Assembly: GCA_964511015.1 (NCBI GenBank)
Contig: CAZEDX010000007.1
Coordinates: 1 to 64,000 of the forward strand
Source of the DNA: FEN-1099 sp964511015
Lineage (GTDB): Bacteria; Lernaellota; Lernaellaia; Lernaellales; Lernaellaceae
Reading direction: 5' to 3'
DNA length: 64,000 nucleotides
Positions 7,976-18,924 of the stretch are shown here, piece after piece. The position numbers and the translations under genes were made by a program. The notes below the pieces were generated by a model. It did not search any database, was not told the DNA's origin, and worked only from the letters and a program-made list of their open reading frames with translations. The stretch's first letter is position 1; every line of letters starts with the position of its first letter.

Positions 7976-10318
7976 CTAATCCTTGGCCAGTGCCAGGTCG
8001 AGCACTTCGTCCATCGTCTTGACGAAATGCAACTTCAGCTTGCGACGAATCGATTGCGGAATGGAAACCACATCTTTCTTGTTGCCGAACGGCAGCAGGA
8101 TTTCGCTCTTGCCCGCGCGTTGCGCTGCCAGCACCTTTTCCTTGATGCCGCCGACCGGCAGAACGGTGCCGCGCAAGGTCACTTCGCCGGTCATGGCTAG
8201 ATCGGCCACGGTCGCGCGCTTGAGCATGGCGCTGGTGACGGCAGTGGCCATGGTGATGCCCGCCGACGGCCCATCCTTCGGGATGGCACCGGCCGGAACG
8301 TGTATGTGCAGGTCATGTGTGCCGAAGAAATCCTTGTCCAGACCGTACCGGGCGGCGCGACTGCGCGCGTAGGTCAGTGCGGCCTGCGCTGATTCCTTCA
8401 TCACCTCGCCGAGGTGTCCGGTCAGCGTGAGTCCGCCACGGCCTTCGACAAACGAAGCCTCGATGTGCAAAATCTCGCCACCGGCTTGCGTCCAGGCCAG
8501 GCCGGTGGCGACGCCGACCCGGTTGCCGACCAATTCCTCGTCGTCCTTGCTGTAGGCGGGCGGGCCGAGATAGCCCGGCAGATTGCCGGCGGTGATTCGG
8601 GCTTTCTTGATCTTGCCCTCGGCCACTTGGCGCGCCACCTTGCGGCACACCTTGCCGATGGTGCGTTCGAGGTTGCGCAGTCCTGCCTCGCGTGTGTACC
8701 CGGCAATGGTCGCCTCCATCGCCTTGGTTGACATACTCACCTGACGTGATTTCAGACCGTTCTGATCAATCTGGCGCGGTAGCAGATAGCGGAAGGCAAT
8801 GTTCAGCTTCTCGGCTTGCGTGTATCCAGGGATTTCGATGATCTCCATACGGTCGCGGAGCGGGCCGGGGATGGGGTCGAACAGATTGGCCGTCGTGATG
8901 AACATTACGTGCGAAAGATCAAACGGTACGTTGAGGTAGTTGTCGGAGAATGAGTCATTCTGTTCCGGGTCGAGCACCTCCAGCAAGGCGCTGGCCGGAT
9001 CGCCGCGGAAATCTGAGCCGAGCTTGTCGATCTCGTCGAGCATGAACACCGGGTTGCGCGAACCGGCTGTTTTCAGCGACTGGATAATGCGTCCCGGCAT
9101 CGCGCCGATATAGGTGCGGCGATGACCGCGAATCTCGGCTTCGTCACGCACGCCGCCCAGCGACAGGCGCACGAAATTGCGTCCCATCGCGCGGGCGATG
9201 GAACGGCCGAGGCTGGTCTTGCCGACTCCTGGCGGGCCGATGAAGCACAGGATCGGTCCTTTGCCTTTCGGCTTGAGCTTGCGCACGGCGAGGAATTCGC
9301 AGATGCGGTCCTTCACCTCATCGAGGCCGAAGTGGTCGGCGTCGAGAATGCGCCGTGCGCGCACTACATCGAGCCGGTCGGTGGTGGCTTTGGCCCACGG
9401 CACAGTAATCAGCCAATCGAGGTAGGTGCGTACGATTTGCGCTTCCGCACTGTCGGCGTGCATGTGCTCGAGGCGCTCGAGTTCCTTCTCGGCGGTCTCC
9501 TTGGCCGCGGCGGACATTTGCGCCCCTTCGATCTTTTCGCGCAGCCGTTCGACTTCCTGCGCGCGTTCGTCGGTGACGCCCAGTTCGCTCTGAATCGCCT
9601 TCATCTGTTCGCGCAGAAAGTACTCATGTTGGCTCTGGCTGATGCGATCGCGCGCCGATTCGGTGATGCGCGCTTGCACCCGGACCAGTTCCACCTCGTT
9701 GGTCAGCACGTTGACTAGATGTTGCAAGCGGTCCGGCGGATCAACCAGTTCGAGAATGGCTTGGGAGTCGGCCAACTTGAATTCGAGGTTGCTCGCGACC
9801 AAATCGGCTAGGCGGCCCGGATCGAGTGTCGATTCCACCGCCAGCAGGAAGTCGGGGTTGAGCGCCTTGCCCAGTTCCGCCATCGATTTGATCTGTTCGC
9901 GCACGGTGCGCATCAAGGCTTCTTCGGTCACATTGGGCACCAGGTCGTTCTTTTCGAAAATCGGCGCAACGCGGGCGGTGATGACCGGCTGTTCGTTTAC
10001 CACTTCTTCCAGCCGGGCTCGATTCAAACCCTGTGCGAGGACGCGCAATTGTCCATCCGGCTGCTTGACCATGCGCATGATCTGCGCCACCACGCCCATC
10101 GAGTACAAATCGGCTGGGCCTGGATCCTCGACCGACGCATCCTTTTGCGCCACCACCAGCAACAACCGGTCGCCGGACATGGCGCGTTGGACCGCGTCCA
10201 TGGAACGGTCGCGGCCGATGGACAACGGGATGATCAGGTAGGGGAAAACCACCACGTCGCGCAAGGGCAGGACAGGCAGAATTTCCGGAATCGTAACCAC
10301 CTCGTTGGAGTTCTCCAC
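7976..10318 (-). CDS. lon: Lon ATP-dependent protease
   Basis: Lon degrades misfolded and regulatory proteins in the cytoplasm. The 780-residue protein has the LAN substrate-binding domain (about 10-205), a long helical region, the AAA+ module with Walker A GPPGVGKTS (about 360-368) and Walker B FMLDEIDKLG, and a C-terminal protease domain. The catalytic dyad is visible: Ser685 in PKDGPSAG and Lys728 in GGIKEK. The start is a GTG at 10318 with GAGGGG a few bases upstream. It lies 11 bases after hsp20, a natural heat-shock grouping, and is followed by thiL after two bases. Confidence 0.97.
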   Translation of the reverse strand: MENSNEVVTIPEILPVLPLRDVVVFPYLIIPLSIGRDRSMDAVQRAMSGDRLLLVVAQKDASVEDPGPADLYSMGVVAQIMRMVKQPDGQLRVLAQGLNRARLEEVVNEQPVITARVAPIFEKNDLVPNVTEEALMRTVREQIKSMAELGKALNPDFLLAVESTLDPGRLADLVASNLEFKLADSQAILELVDPPDRLQHLVNVLTNEVELVRVQARITESARDRISQSQHEYFLREQMKAIQSELGVTDERAQEVERLREKIEGAQMSAAAKETAEKELERLEHMHADSAEAQIVRTYLDWLITVPWAKATTDRLDVVRARRILDADHFGLDEVKDRICEFLAVRKLKPKGKGPILCFIGPPGVGKTSLGRSIARAMGRNFVRLSLGGVRDEAEIRGHRRTYIGAMPGRIIQSLKTAGSRNPVFMLDEIDKLGSDFRGDPASALLEVLDPEQNDSFSDNYLNVPFDLSHVMFITTANLFDPIPGPLRDRMEIIEIPGYTQAEKLNIAFRYLLPRQIDQNGLKSRQVSMSTKAMEATIAGYTREAGLRNLERTIGKVCRKVARQVAEGKIKKARITAGNLPGYLGPPAYSKDDEELVGNRVGVATGLAWTQAGGEILHIEASFVEGRGGLTLTGHLGEVMKESAQAALTYARSRAARYGLDKDFFGTHDLHIHVPAGAIPKDGPSAGITMATAVTSAMLKRATVADLAMTGEVTLRGTVLPVGGIKEKVLAAQRAGKSEILLPFGNKKDVVSIPQSIRRKLKLHFVKTMDEVLDLALAKD

Positions 10319-10329
10319 TGCGTACCCCT

Positions 10330-10779
10330 CTATTCGTTTTCGTGGCGGATCGGCACTTCGCGGATCCGGCCCCGTCGTTCGGCCATACGTGGCAGGCGAA
10401 CCGTTAGCAGTCCACGGCGCAACACGGCATCCGCCTGGCTGGTATCCACCGTGGCCGGCAGATCCAGCATTCGCTTGAACGGCCCGAACGGCCGCTCGGC
10501 CAGCAGATAGCCTTGCGAACTGTCCAGCGGCGGACGTGGCCGCTGGCCCTCGATGACGATGTTTTCCCGCGTCAGCGAGATCTTCAGACTGTTTTCGTCG
10601 ACGCCCGGTAGATCGACCAGAAAAATCAGCTCGGTAGTCGTCAACAGGGTGTCGATATAGACCCCCGTCGGTGAGTTGGCCAGATCGCGGTTCTGCGCGA
10701 ACTGATCCAGCGTGCGCACCAAATGGGCGAGCTGTTGGCGAATCTGCAGGATGTCGTCGTCATATCCCGGTATGCCCAT
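10330..10779 (-). CDS. Small heat-shock protein, Hsp20/alpha-crystallin family
   Basis: This 149-residue holdase chaperone has an alpha-crystallin domain at about 40-140, with the DLPGVDENSLKISLTRENIVIEG strand pattern (shortened here) and the closing GLLTVRLPR motif, and a short N-terminal region that predicts coiled helix. The start is set at the ATG at 10779, whose A is also the last base of the dinG stop (TGATG). The frame runs open much further upstream, but that extension only shadows dinG. Its place between dinG and lon in the dnaK operon fits heat-shock control. Confidence 0.92.
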   Translation of the reverse strand: MGIPGYDDDILQIRQQLAHLVRTLDQFAQNRDLANSPTGVYIDTLLTTTELIFLVDLPGVDENSLKISLTRENIVIEGQRPRPPLDSSQGYLLAERPFGPFKRMLDLPATVDTSQADAVLRRGLLTVRLPRMAERRGRIREVPIRHENE

Positions 10780-12725
10780 CACTTTTCTCCCGCAAGCGAT
10801 TGGAGATACAAAAGTACCTCTGACAGTTTGCTCGTCTTCGCGAAGGGAGGCAAGCTCTCTAACACCGTACGGCCGTAATTCTTCGTGCGCACGCGTGGGT
10901 CGAACAGCGCGAGCACGCCGCGGTCGGTGGCGGTGCGGATGAGGCGCCCCAGCCCCTGTTTCAGCATGATGATCGCCGCCGGCAGTTGATAGTCGCGGAA
11001 CGGGTTGCCGCCGGCCGCGCGGATCGCCTCGATGCGCGCCTCCACCAACGGATCGCCCGGACTGGCAAACGGCAGCTTGTCGATGATCACGCAACGCAGC
11101 GCATCGCCGGCGACGTCCACCCCTTCCCAGAAACTGGCGGTGGCGAACAATACGGTCTCGGGCTCGTTCCGCTTGCGCTCGACCAGGCGGTGCTTCGGCG
11201 CCTCGCCCTGCAACATGCAAGGGAAGGGCAGACGGTCTTTCAGCGACTCGTATGCCGCTTCCATATTGCGGACCGAGGTGAACAGACAGAACGTGCGCCC
11301 CCCGGCGGCGGTGACCAATTGCTCGATGTGCCCCAGCGTCGCATCCAGGAACTCCGGCGCGCGCGGATCGGGCATGTCGTTCGGCAGGTAGAACACGCAT
11401 TGCCGGGCGTAGTCAAAGCAGGTCGGCAACTGCTGTTCGATACATTCGACGGGCACCCCGAGACGGTTCTTGATGTAGTCGAAACGGTTGTTCGCCGTGA
11501 GCGTCGCGCTGGTAAAGACCACCGAGGTGGTTGCCGCAAAGAGGCTGTCTTGCATCATCGGTCCGAGGTCGATCGGCGCCTGGCGCAGGATCGTTGTCTT
11601 GGGGCGAATCTCGCGCCAATAGGCGAAGCGCGTGTCGTCGGCGGCGCAGATCTCGTCGGTGGTCCGCGCCAGTTCGCCGAGGCGGGTGGCCAGTGGCGGC
11701 AGATCCAGCGCACTGTGCTTGGCCGCCAGCAATTCCAGGGCGGCCATTACCTGTTGCGAGCTTTGGCGCAGCGCGGCCAAGGCGGCCAGGACCTCGGCCG
11801 TACAGTGCTCGGGCCGCAGGCGCAACTGCGTCTCCGGCAAAGCGCGGTATGCGGCAAACACGGCATCGGCCGCCTGGCGCACGGCGGTCACCAAACGTAT
11901 CAACGTGGCGTCATGGATCTGGGTTGCGGTCAGGACGCGGGTCAGATCGCGGCTCCATTCCTCGAAACGGAACGAGCTCGATTCCTGGCCGAAGTAGGAA
12001 GTGGCGGTGTCCTCAACCTGATGTGCTTCGTCGCAGATCACCGCATCGTAGTCGGGCAGCACTTGTCCTTCGCCGCGGCTATTCTGGCGCAGCGACAAAT
12101 CGGCGAACAGCAGGTGATGGTTGACCACCACCAGGTCGGCCGCGGCGGCGCGCGCGCGAGCCTTGGTGATGAAACATTCCTTATGGTGCTGGCATCGATG
12201 CCCGGTGCAGGTGACCGACGAGGAACAGATGTCGTTCCAGGCCGCGTAGTCGTCCGGCAGTTCGGTCATTTCGGCGCGGTCACCCGTTTCGGTCTTTTCC
12301 GACCACCGCACCAGGTAGTCCCAACGTGCCGCTTCCTCGCGGGAGCGGAATTCCGGCTGCGCCAGAAAATTGTGCAGTCGGTAGCGGCACAGGTAGTTTT
12401 GCCGGCCCTTGAGCGTCACCGCGCGCACCGAACGACCAAGTACCTGTTCGGCGACGGGCACGTCCTTGCGCACCACCTGTTCCTGCAACGTCTTGGTGCC
12501 GGTGGATACGATCACCCGGCGTCCGGCGGTGAGGGCCGGCACGAGATAGGCAATGGTTTTGCCGGTGCCGGTCGGGGCTTCGATTAACGCGACTTCATGT
12601 TCCTGCAAGGCTTGCCGTGTCAGGGTGGCCATGGTGAGCTGTCCTGGGCGGTGTTCGTAATGTTCGAAGACGCCGGCCAAGAGGCCCTGTGGTCCGAAGA
12701 TGCGGGAGAGATTGTCAGTCGCCAC
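10779..12725 (-). CDS. DinG-type ATP-dependent DNA helicase (XPD-like superfamily 2)
   Basis: This 648-residue helicase has Walker A EAPTGTGKT at about 49-57, a DEAH box in VICDEAHQ, and the cysteine set expected for the XPD/DinG iron-sulfur domain between them (NYLCRYR, then DICSSSVTC and HRCQHHKEC). The C-terminal motif region contains GQGLGRLIR-like sequence (KQGLGRLIRT) typical of motif VI. There is no exonuclease domain, so it is the short DinG/YoaA type that unwinds 5'-3' at R-loops and damaged forks. The start is a GTG at 12725, three bases after the stop of the gene before it. The stop overlaps the hsp20 start. An alternative name would be YoaA; sequence alone does not separate them. 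Confidence 0.9.
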   Translation of the reverse strand: MATDNLSRIFGPQGLLAGVFEHYEHRPGQLTMATLTRQALQEHEVALIEAPTGTGKTIAYLVPALTAGRRVIVSTGTKTLQEQVVRKDVPVAEQVLGRSVRAVTLKGRQNYLCRYRLHNFLAQPEFRSREEAARWDYLVRWSEKTETGDRAEMTELPDDYAAWNDICSSSVTCTGHRCQHHKECFITKARARAAAADLVVVNHHLLFADLSLRQNSRGEGQVLPDYDAVICDEAHQVEDTATSYFGQESSSFRFEEWSRDLTRVLTATQIHDATLIRLVTAVRQAADAVFAAYRALPETQLRLRPEHCTAEVLAALAALRQSSQQVMAALELLAAKHSALDLPPLATRLGELARTTDEICAADDTRFAYWREIRPKTTILRQAPIDLGPMMQDSLFAATTSVVFTSATLTANNRFDYIKNRLGVPVECIEQQLPTCFDYARQCVFYLPNDMPDPRAPEFLDATLGHIEQLVTAAGGRTFCLFTSVRNMEAAYESLKDRLPFPCMLQGEAPKHRLVERKRNEPETVLFATASFWEGVDVAGDALRCVIIDKLPFASPGDPLVEARIEAIRAAGGNPFRDYQLPAAIIMLKQGLGRLIRTATDRGVLALFDPRVRTKNYGRTVLESLPPFAKTSKLSEVLLYLQSLAGEK

Positions 12726-12728
12726 GAT

Positions 12729-14639
12729 TCAGTACAGCTCTTCGATGCCGTTGGGGCCGACACGCAGCAGGTACAGGCGGCGGCGGACATTTCGGTCTTC
12801 GCCCATCGACAACTCACCGGTGACGCCGGCAAAGGCATCAAGCGACATCAGCTCGGTGCGGATCTTTTCCCGCCCCCGGGCGCCGGGCCGCGACAGGATG
12901 CGCTGCAACAGCCGAACGGTGTCGAATCCGACCGCAGACAGGAAACTGGGCTCCTGACCGTACTCGTTGCGGAACATGCTGACGAACGGGTCGACTTCGG
13001 TATTGGCCGCTCGGGCGAAAAAGCCGTCAACGAACACCGCGCGCGAGAGATAGGCGTTGGCGGTGCGTGCCAGTTCGTCATTGTTCCAGCGGTTGATGCC
13101 CAGCAGCATCACGTTTTTGACTTCGTAGTACACCAGTTGCGGCGCCAGCAGTGCGACGCGGCGGTAGTTGTCAGGAATGAACAGCGCGTCGAATTTGCCG
13201 CCCGACCGGAGTTGCCCGATGGGGTACCGAAAGTCGGTTTCGTCGGGGGCATAACCGACCGCGGCAACCACCCGCCCGCGGGTGCCGGCTACCGCGCGGC
13301 GGAAGACATCGACGAAATGGCGCCCCTGTTCATCTTCGGGATACAGGATGGCGAAACGGGTGGCGTTTTGTTGTTCGACCGCATAGCGGACCAGCGTGCG
13401 AGCCTGGTCACTAGCGGTCAGGAAGTTGCGGAAGGCCCAGCGTCCTTCTTCGGCCAACGTCTCGCGCGGGCTGAGGGCGATCAGCGGGATCGCGCGCTTT
13501 TCGGCCGCTTCGACGGCAGCAGTGGCGGTCTTGCCCAGCAACGGCCCGATGATGGCGAGCACCTCGGGGTTGTCGGCCAGTTCGTTGACTGCTTGGGCGG
13601 CCGTCGCCGGGTCTCCGCGCGTATCGCGCACGATCATGCGGCAGGCCGAAGGGTTCTGGTCGCCGAACAGACCGGCGCCGAGCATGACGCCATGCAACAC
13701 TTCGCGGCCGAACACGCCGGCGTCGCCGCTCAGCGGCAGCAGCAAGCCGATCGCGCAGGCAGGCCCCTCGGAGATCGGCTCATTGCCGGTGAACGATTCA
13801 ACCGCGCCGGCCGCCGGCGGAGTCGGGCCCGCGCCGAGCGCGCGCTGCAACAGTTCCTCGGCCTTGGCGTAGAACTTGTACTTGCGGTTAGTGTACTTGA
13901 TTTCGCGTAGCAGCCGCACGGCTTCGGTGCGCCGCCCGCCATACATGAGCTGTTCGGCGGCGCGGTAGCGGGAGAAGTCGGCCACCGGCCCTTCGTTGAG
14001 GCGAGGGATGAGGGTGAGCAATTCGTCAAGTGAGATCTTGTCGCTGAGTAAATCGCGCACTTTCTTGAGCAACTCGACCTGTTGGTCGTTGTCGAGGTCC
14101 GGACGACAAGAACCATAGGCGATCAGAGCTTTCGGGTATTGCTGCAATGCCACATAGCTGTCGCCGAGCAGGATCTTGGCCTCGTCGGGCCGCTTCGCAC
14201 CCTGGACGTTCACGTAGTACCCGAATGCCTGCACGGCGCGATCGTGTTGCTTCAACTTCTGCTGGCAGACCCCCATCTCGAAGTAGGCTTCGACCGCCAT
14301 CGGATGATCGGCGTGTTCACTGGTCAAAAGCCGGAAGTAGAAGAGGGCTTCTTCGAACGAGTTGGTGCGCAGGTAGATCTGACCGATCTGGTACATGGCC
14401 GGCGGCGCTTGGGGGCTGTGGGGGAAACGCTCGACCACCAGTTTGTACTGCTCCAGCGCTTTGGTCATGAAGTTGTTGCGGTAGTAAGCTTCGGCCTTTT
14501 CAAACAATGCCTCGGCGCTTCCCTCGGGCGCCGGTGTGGTTCCGGGCGGCGTCACCGCCCGAACCAGTGCCGGGAACGTACCGATGACGAGCAATGCCAG
14601 GATGCCGACAGCGAGCAGCGTGGAGCGGCCTCGGTTCAT
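12729..14639 (-). CDS. TPR plus type-I periplasmic-binding (LpoA/amino-acid receptor-like) exported protein
   Basis: The chosen start is the ATG at 14639 that overlaps the dnaJ stop (ATGA); the longer frame adds an Arg/Pro-rich stretch that only shadows dnaJ. The 636-residue product has a hydrophobic N-terminal segment (signal peptide or anchor, about 7-25), several TPR-like repeats (about 45-265: AEAYYRNNFMTKALEQY, YLRTNSFEEALFYF and others), and then a Peripla_BP_6-type receptor domain (LLPLSGDAGVFG, IIGPLLGKTA, ILYPEDEQGRHF, FDALFIPDN). That combination matches the architecture of LpoA-type activators of penicillin-binding proteins and of other receptor-like proteins that do not serve ABC transporters. 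No transporter genes are nearby. The function is inferred from architecture only. Confidence 0.8.
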   Translation of the reverse strand: MNRGRSTLLAVGILALLVIGTFPALVRAVTPPGTTPAPEGSAEALFEKAEAYYRNNFMTKALEQYKLVVERFPHSPQAPPAMYQIGQIYLRTNSFEEALFYFRLLTSEHADHPMAVEAYFEMGVCQQKLKQHDRAVQAFGYYVNVQGAKRPDEAKILLGDSYVALQQYPKALIAYGSCRPDLDNDQQVELLKKVRDLLSDKISLDELLTLIPRLNEGPVADFSRYRAAEQLMYGGRRTEAVRLLREIKYTNRKYKFYAKAEELLQRALGAGPTPPAAGAVESFTGNEPISEGPACAIGLLLPLSGDAGVFGREVLHGVMLGAGLFGDQNPSACRMIVRDTRGDPATAAQAVNELADNPEVLAIIGPLLGKTATAAVEAAEKRAIPLIALSPRETLAEEGRWAFRNFLTASDQARTLVRYAVEQQNATRFAILYPEDEQGRHFVDVFRRAVAGTRGRVVAAVGYAPDETDFRYPIGQLRSGGKFDALFIPDNYRRVALLAPQLVYYEVKNVMLLGINRWNNDELARTANAYLSRAVFVDGFFARAANTEVDPFVSMFRNEYGQEPSFLSAVGFDTVRLLQRILSRPGARGREKIRTELMSLDAFAGVTGELSMGEDRNVRRRLYLLRVGPNGIEELY

Positions 14640-15745
14640 GCGGCACCTCCGACGGCGCGGCGTACCGCTGCGGTCAGCGCGGGTGAGGGGTGGCCTTGGG
14701 CGGCGCGGGCTTCTTGCAACCACTGCATCGCCAGATTGCGCGATTCGGCGGCCAACGCCGCCGGCAGACGAACGTCAATCACCACGAACAGGTCGCCGCG
14801 GCCGCGGTCGGACGGAACCGGGAACCCCTGGCCGGCGACACCAAGGTGCTGACCGGGATACAATCCACCTGGAGCGCGGACTTCCAGGGTTCGGCCGTCC
14901 GGCAGTTCCACCGGTAACACGCCGCCGTCGAGGGCAATGGCGAGGTCGACTTCCCGCTCCACGATCAGGTCGTGGCCTTCGCGTCCGTAAGTAAGAGAGC
15001 CCTCGACGTTGAGGCGCACCAGCAAATCGCCGTCGCGGCCGCCAAAGCGGCCCGGCACACCTTGGCCCTTGAGGCGCAACCGTGTGCCACTGGCCACGCC
15101 GGCCGGTACGCGGACGGAGGTCGTGGCCTGGGTTTGCACCAAGCCTTCGCCGCGGCAAGGCTCGCAGCGGCCTTCACCGGCGACGCCTCGTCCGTTGCAG
15201 CGGGGGCAGCGCTTGGTGAGGCCGGGCACGGTGCGAATCGCCAGCCGGCCCGCGCCCGCGCAAGCCGGGCAGGGCGTCGGTGCGCGCAGGCCGGTGCCGT
15301 TACACTCCTTGCATCGCGACGGTTTGGCATGGGTGAAGCGCAGTTCGGTGCCGGAGTAGCTTTCGGCGAAGGTGATGTCCCACGACAGCGAAAGGTCGTG
15401 CCCATCAATACGGCCAGCCCGTTGCCCCAGTTCGTTGAGGCGGCGCAAGCCGTGGGCGATGCGGCTGACGACGCGCGCCCGGGTCGCCGGGTCTTCGGCC
15501 AGCGAGACCAGGCGATCGACCGGCGGCAAGGCGCGCAGCAGGCGGCGGGCGTCATAAGATTTGCGGGCGCGCGGGTCGGAGAGCACGCGATAGGCTTCGG
15601 CCACCTCGGCGAAGCGCTGGTGGTCGGCCGGGTTGCTGTTCACGTCCGGGTGCAGTTGCCGGGCAAGCCGACGGTAGGCAGCGCGGATATCGTCCACGCT
15701 GTCCGTCGGTTTCACGCCCAATATGCGATACAAATCGCGCCGCAT
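14636..15745 (-). CDS. dnaJ: DnaJ co-chaperone
   Basis: DnaJ delivers substrates to DnaK and stimulates its ATPase. The 369-residue protein has a J domain (1-65) with HPD at 32-34, and a zinc domain with four CxxCxGxG motifs (CKECNGTG, CPACAGAG, CPRCNGRG, CEPCRGEG). Its C-terminal substrate-binding domains contain the family's GxxG turns. The segment after the J domain is not the usual Gly/Phe-rich linker but a charged/helical one of about 75 residues, which is unusual for a type I DnaJ. It is separated from dnaK by 70 bases that contain a strong hairpin, and it overlaps the next gene by four bases. Confidence 0.93.
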   Translation of the reverse strand: MRRDLYRILGVKPTDSVDDIRAAYRRLARQLHPDVNSNPADHQRFAEVAEAYRVLSDPRARKSYDARRLLRALPPVDRLVSLAEDPATRARVVSRIAHGLRRLNELGQRAGRIDGHDLSLSWDITFAESYSGTELRFTHAKPSRCKECNGTGLRAPTPCPACAGAGRLAIRTVPGLTKRCPRCNGRGVAGEGRCEPCRGEGLVQTQATTSVRVPAGVASGTRLRLKGQGVPGRFGGRDGDLLVRLNVEGSLTYGREGHDLIVEREVDLAIALDGGVLPVELPDGRTLEVRAPGGLYPGQHLGVAGQGFPVPSDRGRGDLFVVIDVRLPAALAAESRNLAMQWLQEARAAQGHPSPALTAAVRRAVGGAA

Positions 15746-15759
15746 GCTCGCTTAACACC

Positions 15760-15794
15760 AAAACGGGGCGCGCACCGCCGCGGCCGCACCCCGT
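15760..15794 (-). terminator. Intercistronic hairpin with U-tract between dnaK and dnaJ (attenuator or partial terminator)
   Basis: In the minus-strand transcript, ACGGGGUGCG pairs with CGCGCCCCGU (10 bp with one G-U wobble) around a 12-nt loop, followed by UUU. It lies in the dnaK-dnaJ gap, 15 bases upstream of the dnaJ start. Because dnaJ and eight further genes follow with no other obvious promoter, partial termination or mRNA processing is more plausible than a full stop. It could set DnaK above DnaJ. Confidence 0.6.
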
Positions 15795-15815
15795 GTTCGA
15801 GTCACCGGTGAGGAA

Positions 15816-17696
<1,881 letters not shown>

Positions 17697-17784
17697 ATCT
17701 CGCGTCCCTCCAGCCCAGGAGTCTGTTTGCCCACACTACACGTTTTCGTCCGGCCGTGTTCCCCCATGCAACCATGAGCGGGCG

Positions 17785-18693
17785 TTAACTACCGCTTTGA
17801 CCTTCACTCCCTGGCGTCGTCGCATTTGCCGGGGGAGTTTCCGCCGCGGGCGCGGAATCAGGCCGTTTGCTCACCACCACTTTCGCCGGCCGCAACAGGC
17901 GATCGTGCAACAGATATCCACGTTGATACTCGCTCACCACCAGGCTAGGCGGTATCTCCGTGGTTTCAATGGCCACCATTGCATCGTGAAACGCCGGGTC
18001 AAAAGCCTTGCCTTTAGCATCTATCGGCGTGACCCCGGAAGCTTTTAACGTATCGATTAGTTGCTTGTGGATCAGCCGAACGCCTTGCACCATTGCGTGC
18101 TTGTCGTCGCTTTTTTCCCCGTGTTCGATGGCCCGCTCCAAGTTATCGAGAATCGGCAGGATTTGCAACATTAAAGCTTCGTTGCTGAAACGTTTGGCGG
18201 TTTCGGTTTCCCGTTCGAGACGCTGCCGGAACTTTTCGAATTCCGCCTGGATTTTTCGCAAGCGCTCGACCAGTTCCTGAATCTGTCCTTCTTTTTCCTT
18301 CAGCAGTTCTTCATTGACCTTGCTCTCGCCTTTAATCGCGTCAAAGAGCACGTTCTTGAAGAAGTCTGCTTCTTTTTCGAGGTTGTACTCCTCCTCGAGC
18401 AAACGGGTCAGTACCGAAAGATCATTTTCGTTGCCTTCCGCCTTTTCTTTTACCTTCGGTTTAGCCGGGGGGGGTGGGGTAGGGGCCGTTTCGGCTTCTA
18501 GAATTTCCATCAGATCAAGCAAATCTTGGGTGTCAGAGACAGGCTCCGCCGGAGCACCCTCGGCAGGCTCCTTCTCCTTCTTGCTTTTGCGCGTTTGCGC
18601 CTGGATTTTTTCGACGGCCCGAAGCGCTTCCTCGAAAACGGATTCCGGAATGTCAGCGGTGATCGTGTCGTCGTCTTTTTCTTCTGGTTTCAC
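17785..18693 (-). CDS. grpE: GrpE nucleotide-exchange factor with long acidic N-terminal extension
   Basis: GrpE releases ADP from DnaK. The canonical coiled-coil plus beta domain occupies about residues 120-280 (LERETETAKRFSNEA, LPILDNLERAIEH, FDPAFHDAM and the closing GYLLHDRLLRPAKVVVS). At 302 residues it is about 100 longer than most bacterial GrpEs. The extra N-terminus is charged, Glu/Lys/Pro-rich and probably disordered. The start is a GTG at 18693 with only a weak ribosome site. It is the first gene of the operon, about 70 bases behind a near-consensus promoter. Confidence 0.93.
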   Translation of the reverse strand: MKPEEKDDDTITADIPESVFEEALRAVEKIQAQTRKSKKEKEPAEGAPAEPVSDTQDLLDLMEILEAETAPTPPPPAKPKVKEKAEGNENDLSVLTRLLEEEYNLEKEADFFKNVLFDAIKGESKVNEELLKEKEGQIQELVERLRKIQAEFEKFRQRLERETETAKRFSNEALMLQILPILDNLERAIEHGEKSDDKHAMVQGVRLIHKQLIDTLKASGVTPIDAKGKAFDPAFHDAMVAIETTEIPPSLVVSEYQRGYLLHDRLLRPAKVVVSKRPDSAPAAETPPANATTPGSEGQSGS

Positions 18694-18773
18694 ACCGATT
18701 GCCCCAAGGTTCTGTGCCTGAAACTGAAGAAATCCCCTATATAGTGGACGACTCTCGCACTCTTGAGTTGGTA

Positions 18774-18802
18774 TGTATATTTGTTTGTCCCTAGGATGTC
18801 AA
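18774..18802 (-). promoter_or_regulatory. Sigma-70 promoter for the grpE-to-larC operon
   Basis: On the minus strand a perfect -35 TTGACA (18802-18797) is followed by a 17-base spacer and TATACA (18779-18774, 5 of 6). Start of transcription would be near 18766, giving a leader of about 73 bases before grpE. No HrcA/CIRCE operator (TTAGCACTC-N9-GAGTGCTAA) is present, and the fit to a sigma-32 site is poorer than to sigma-70. Confidence 0.75.
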
Positions 18803-18924
18803 GACGACCTCCCAAAGCCCTCTTTTTGGGTTTTATTAAGTCAAACTATGGGATTGATCGAAAAAACCGAAGCACGCTTGTCGGATACGCGTTCAACTGG
18901 TAAACAAGACGCCGCGAGGGAAAC

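Noticed and set aside
10330..11400. Long frame reading through into hsp20 (356 codons)
   Set aside because: Only the last 149 codons, from the ATG at 10779, look like Hsp20; the rest shadows dinG in another frame and is Arg/Ala-rich.
18721..18800. CIRCE/HrcA operator or sigma-32 promoter upstream of grpE
   Set aside because: ACTC and GAGT occur near 18750-18770 but do not form TTAGCACTC-N9-GAGTGCTAA, and the promoter fits sigma-70 (TTGACA-17-TATACA).
18811..18836. Terminator-like CCCAAA...TTTGGGTTTT on the plus strand
   Set aside because: No plus-strand gene ends upstream of it and the stem is only six A/T-rich-ended pairs, so it is likely chance sequence within the divergent promoter region.
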